Position numbers and translations under genes: made by a program
From: Phoebastria nigripes
Taxonomy: Eukaryota > Chordata > Aves > Procellariiformes > Diomedeidae
NCBI GenBank assembly: GCA_035582835.1
Contig: JAYKAV010000922.1
Span: 1,028,329 to 1,092,328, forward strand
Direction of reading: 5' to 3'
DNA length: 64,000 nt
The notes under the pieces: generated by a model
Databases searched by the model: none
Told to the model about the DNA's origin: nothing
The model's input: only the letters and a program-made list of their open reading frames with translations
Shown here: one piece after another, positions 63,231-64,000 of the stretch
Numbering within the stretch: the stretch's first letter is position 1
How the letters are laid out: each line of letters starts with the position of its first letter

Positions 63231-64000
63231 GTAAGTATTAATTTTTTTATAATCGATAGAATTTGTTTATTTTCCCACAGAAATTCTATTCAGTATTTCA
63301 TAGAAGTTATAAACAAATCTTACAATTAATCATGTCTTTTACAGTTACACAGTTAATTCTTTTCTAGAAGAAGTCAGGAATGATAATTGCACTCAGTTGA
63401 ATTATAGCATTATATACACATAATTTGTANTTTAGATTTCAACACATAAACTGTAACTTACTAAAAGTAACATTTCTTTGAAAAAAACTGTGATTTCATT
63501 AAGCCTTTCCTCCTTACCAGTAACATAAAGTATGAAATTTCCTTTTAGAGTAGCATGCACCCTCCTAGCTTATTAAGAAGATACCTAGATGCACACTGTA
63601 TTATTAAAATGGTGCAAACAGCTCTTCATTTGTCTGTATATATTCCTTTTGTAGATGAAAGCCATTCATGATAAATAACAGCACAAACTAGATTACTTCA
63701 TGTTTTCTTATTAATGCCTCTTCATTTTTATGACTTCTAGAAAAAACAATTTTACCCTAAAATAAATGTATGTTTTTATTAGAGTTAAAAAAAAATCTGC
63801 TTTTTTACAAGCATTTGATATCATTGTCATTTTAGACTGTAAAAGCAATGATAGTTGAAGATAAAGGACCCAGAGAAAGACAAAGTTAATATATAATAAA
63901 GAGAGTAACAGGCTTAAATGATTGGAGGTAAGAAAAGCAAGTAGTATGAAGCTAGCCAGCCAGTATCTAATCTTTCTCCTTGCATACTCTTAGTTATATT
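63231..64000 (+). other. DLG2: Start of the next DLG2 intron
   Basis: It begins GTAAGTATT, a near-consensus donor, and then is AT-rich to the window end. No PDZ1 exon is reached. Confidence 0.85.

Noticed and set aside
1..64000. CRISPR arrays, operons, tRNA or rRNA genes
   Set aside because: No regularly spaced repeats or RNA gene structures were seen, and the sequence is vertebrate nuclear DNA.

Overview
This window is most likely bird nuclear DNA, from a draft assembly with scattered single Ns. The evidence is vertebrate splice sites, CR1 LINE relics in both orientations, and several LTRs whose sequences I recognise as common avian endogenous-retrovirus LTRs. The species cannot be named from the sequence.

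The one gene I can support is DLG2 (PSD-93, a synaptic MAGUK scaffold), on the + strand. Two coding exons are visible. The first (31364-31681) is an alternative first coding exon of 106 codons. It matches a mammalian DLG2 alternative N-terminus as I recall it, and ends at a GTGAGC donor. The second (63177-63230) is an 18-codon exon, ASPAPIIVNTDTLDTIPY, the linker just before PDZ1. It has a strong polypyrimidine tract and AG on one side and GTAAGT on the other. Both exon boundaries are phase 0, so the exons join in frame across a 31.5 kb intron. A CpG-rich block just upstream of 31364 is the likely alternative promoter and 5'UTR. Sequence before about 31 kb is either intron of longer DLG2 transcripts or upstream flank of this promoter.

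Layout: an ERV LTR in + orientation (240-830); CR1 pieces near 7.4 and 14.0 kb; a clean solo LTR with a GTTGG target duplication (14477-15018, minus); an 84-nt T tract at 15.4 kb; a GC-rich unclassified island (about 16.76-17.16 kb); a minus-strand CR1 (about 18.0-19.1 kb); a second clean solo LTR with an ACATG duplication (21942-22890, minus); the DLG2 promoter and exon (about 31.0-31.7 kb); a 163-nt A tract at 36.8 kb; two related minus-strand LTR copies (about 45.5-46.2 and 52.2-52.8 kb) plus a detached third fragment at 43.96 kb; a plus-strand CR1 with a degraded reverse-transcriptase core (about 59.8-61.05 kb); and the second DLG2 exon. The rest is AT-rich noncoding DNA.

I found no novel multi-gene system. 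The items most worth checking are the divergent bird form of the DLG2 alternative N-terminus with its paired CxC cysteines, an overlapping upstream ORF at that promoter, a phase-compatible orphan open frame at 39.5 kb, and two short duplications with nearly the same spacing (1952 and 1966 bp) that may be assembly artefacts.
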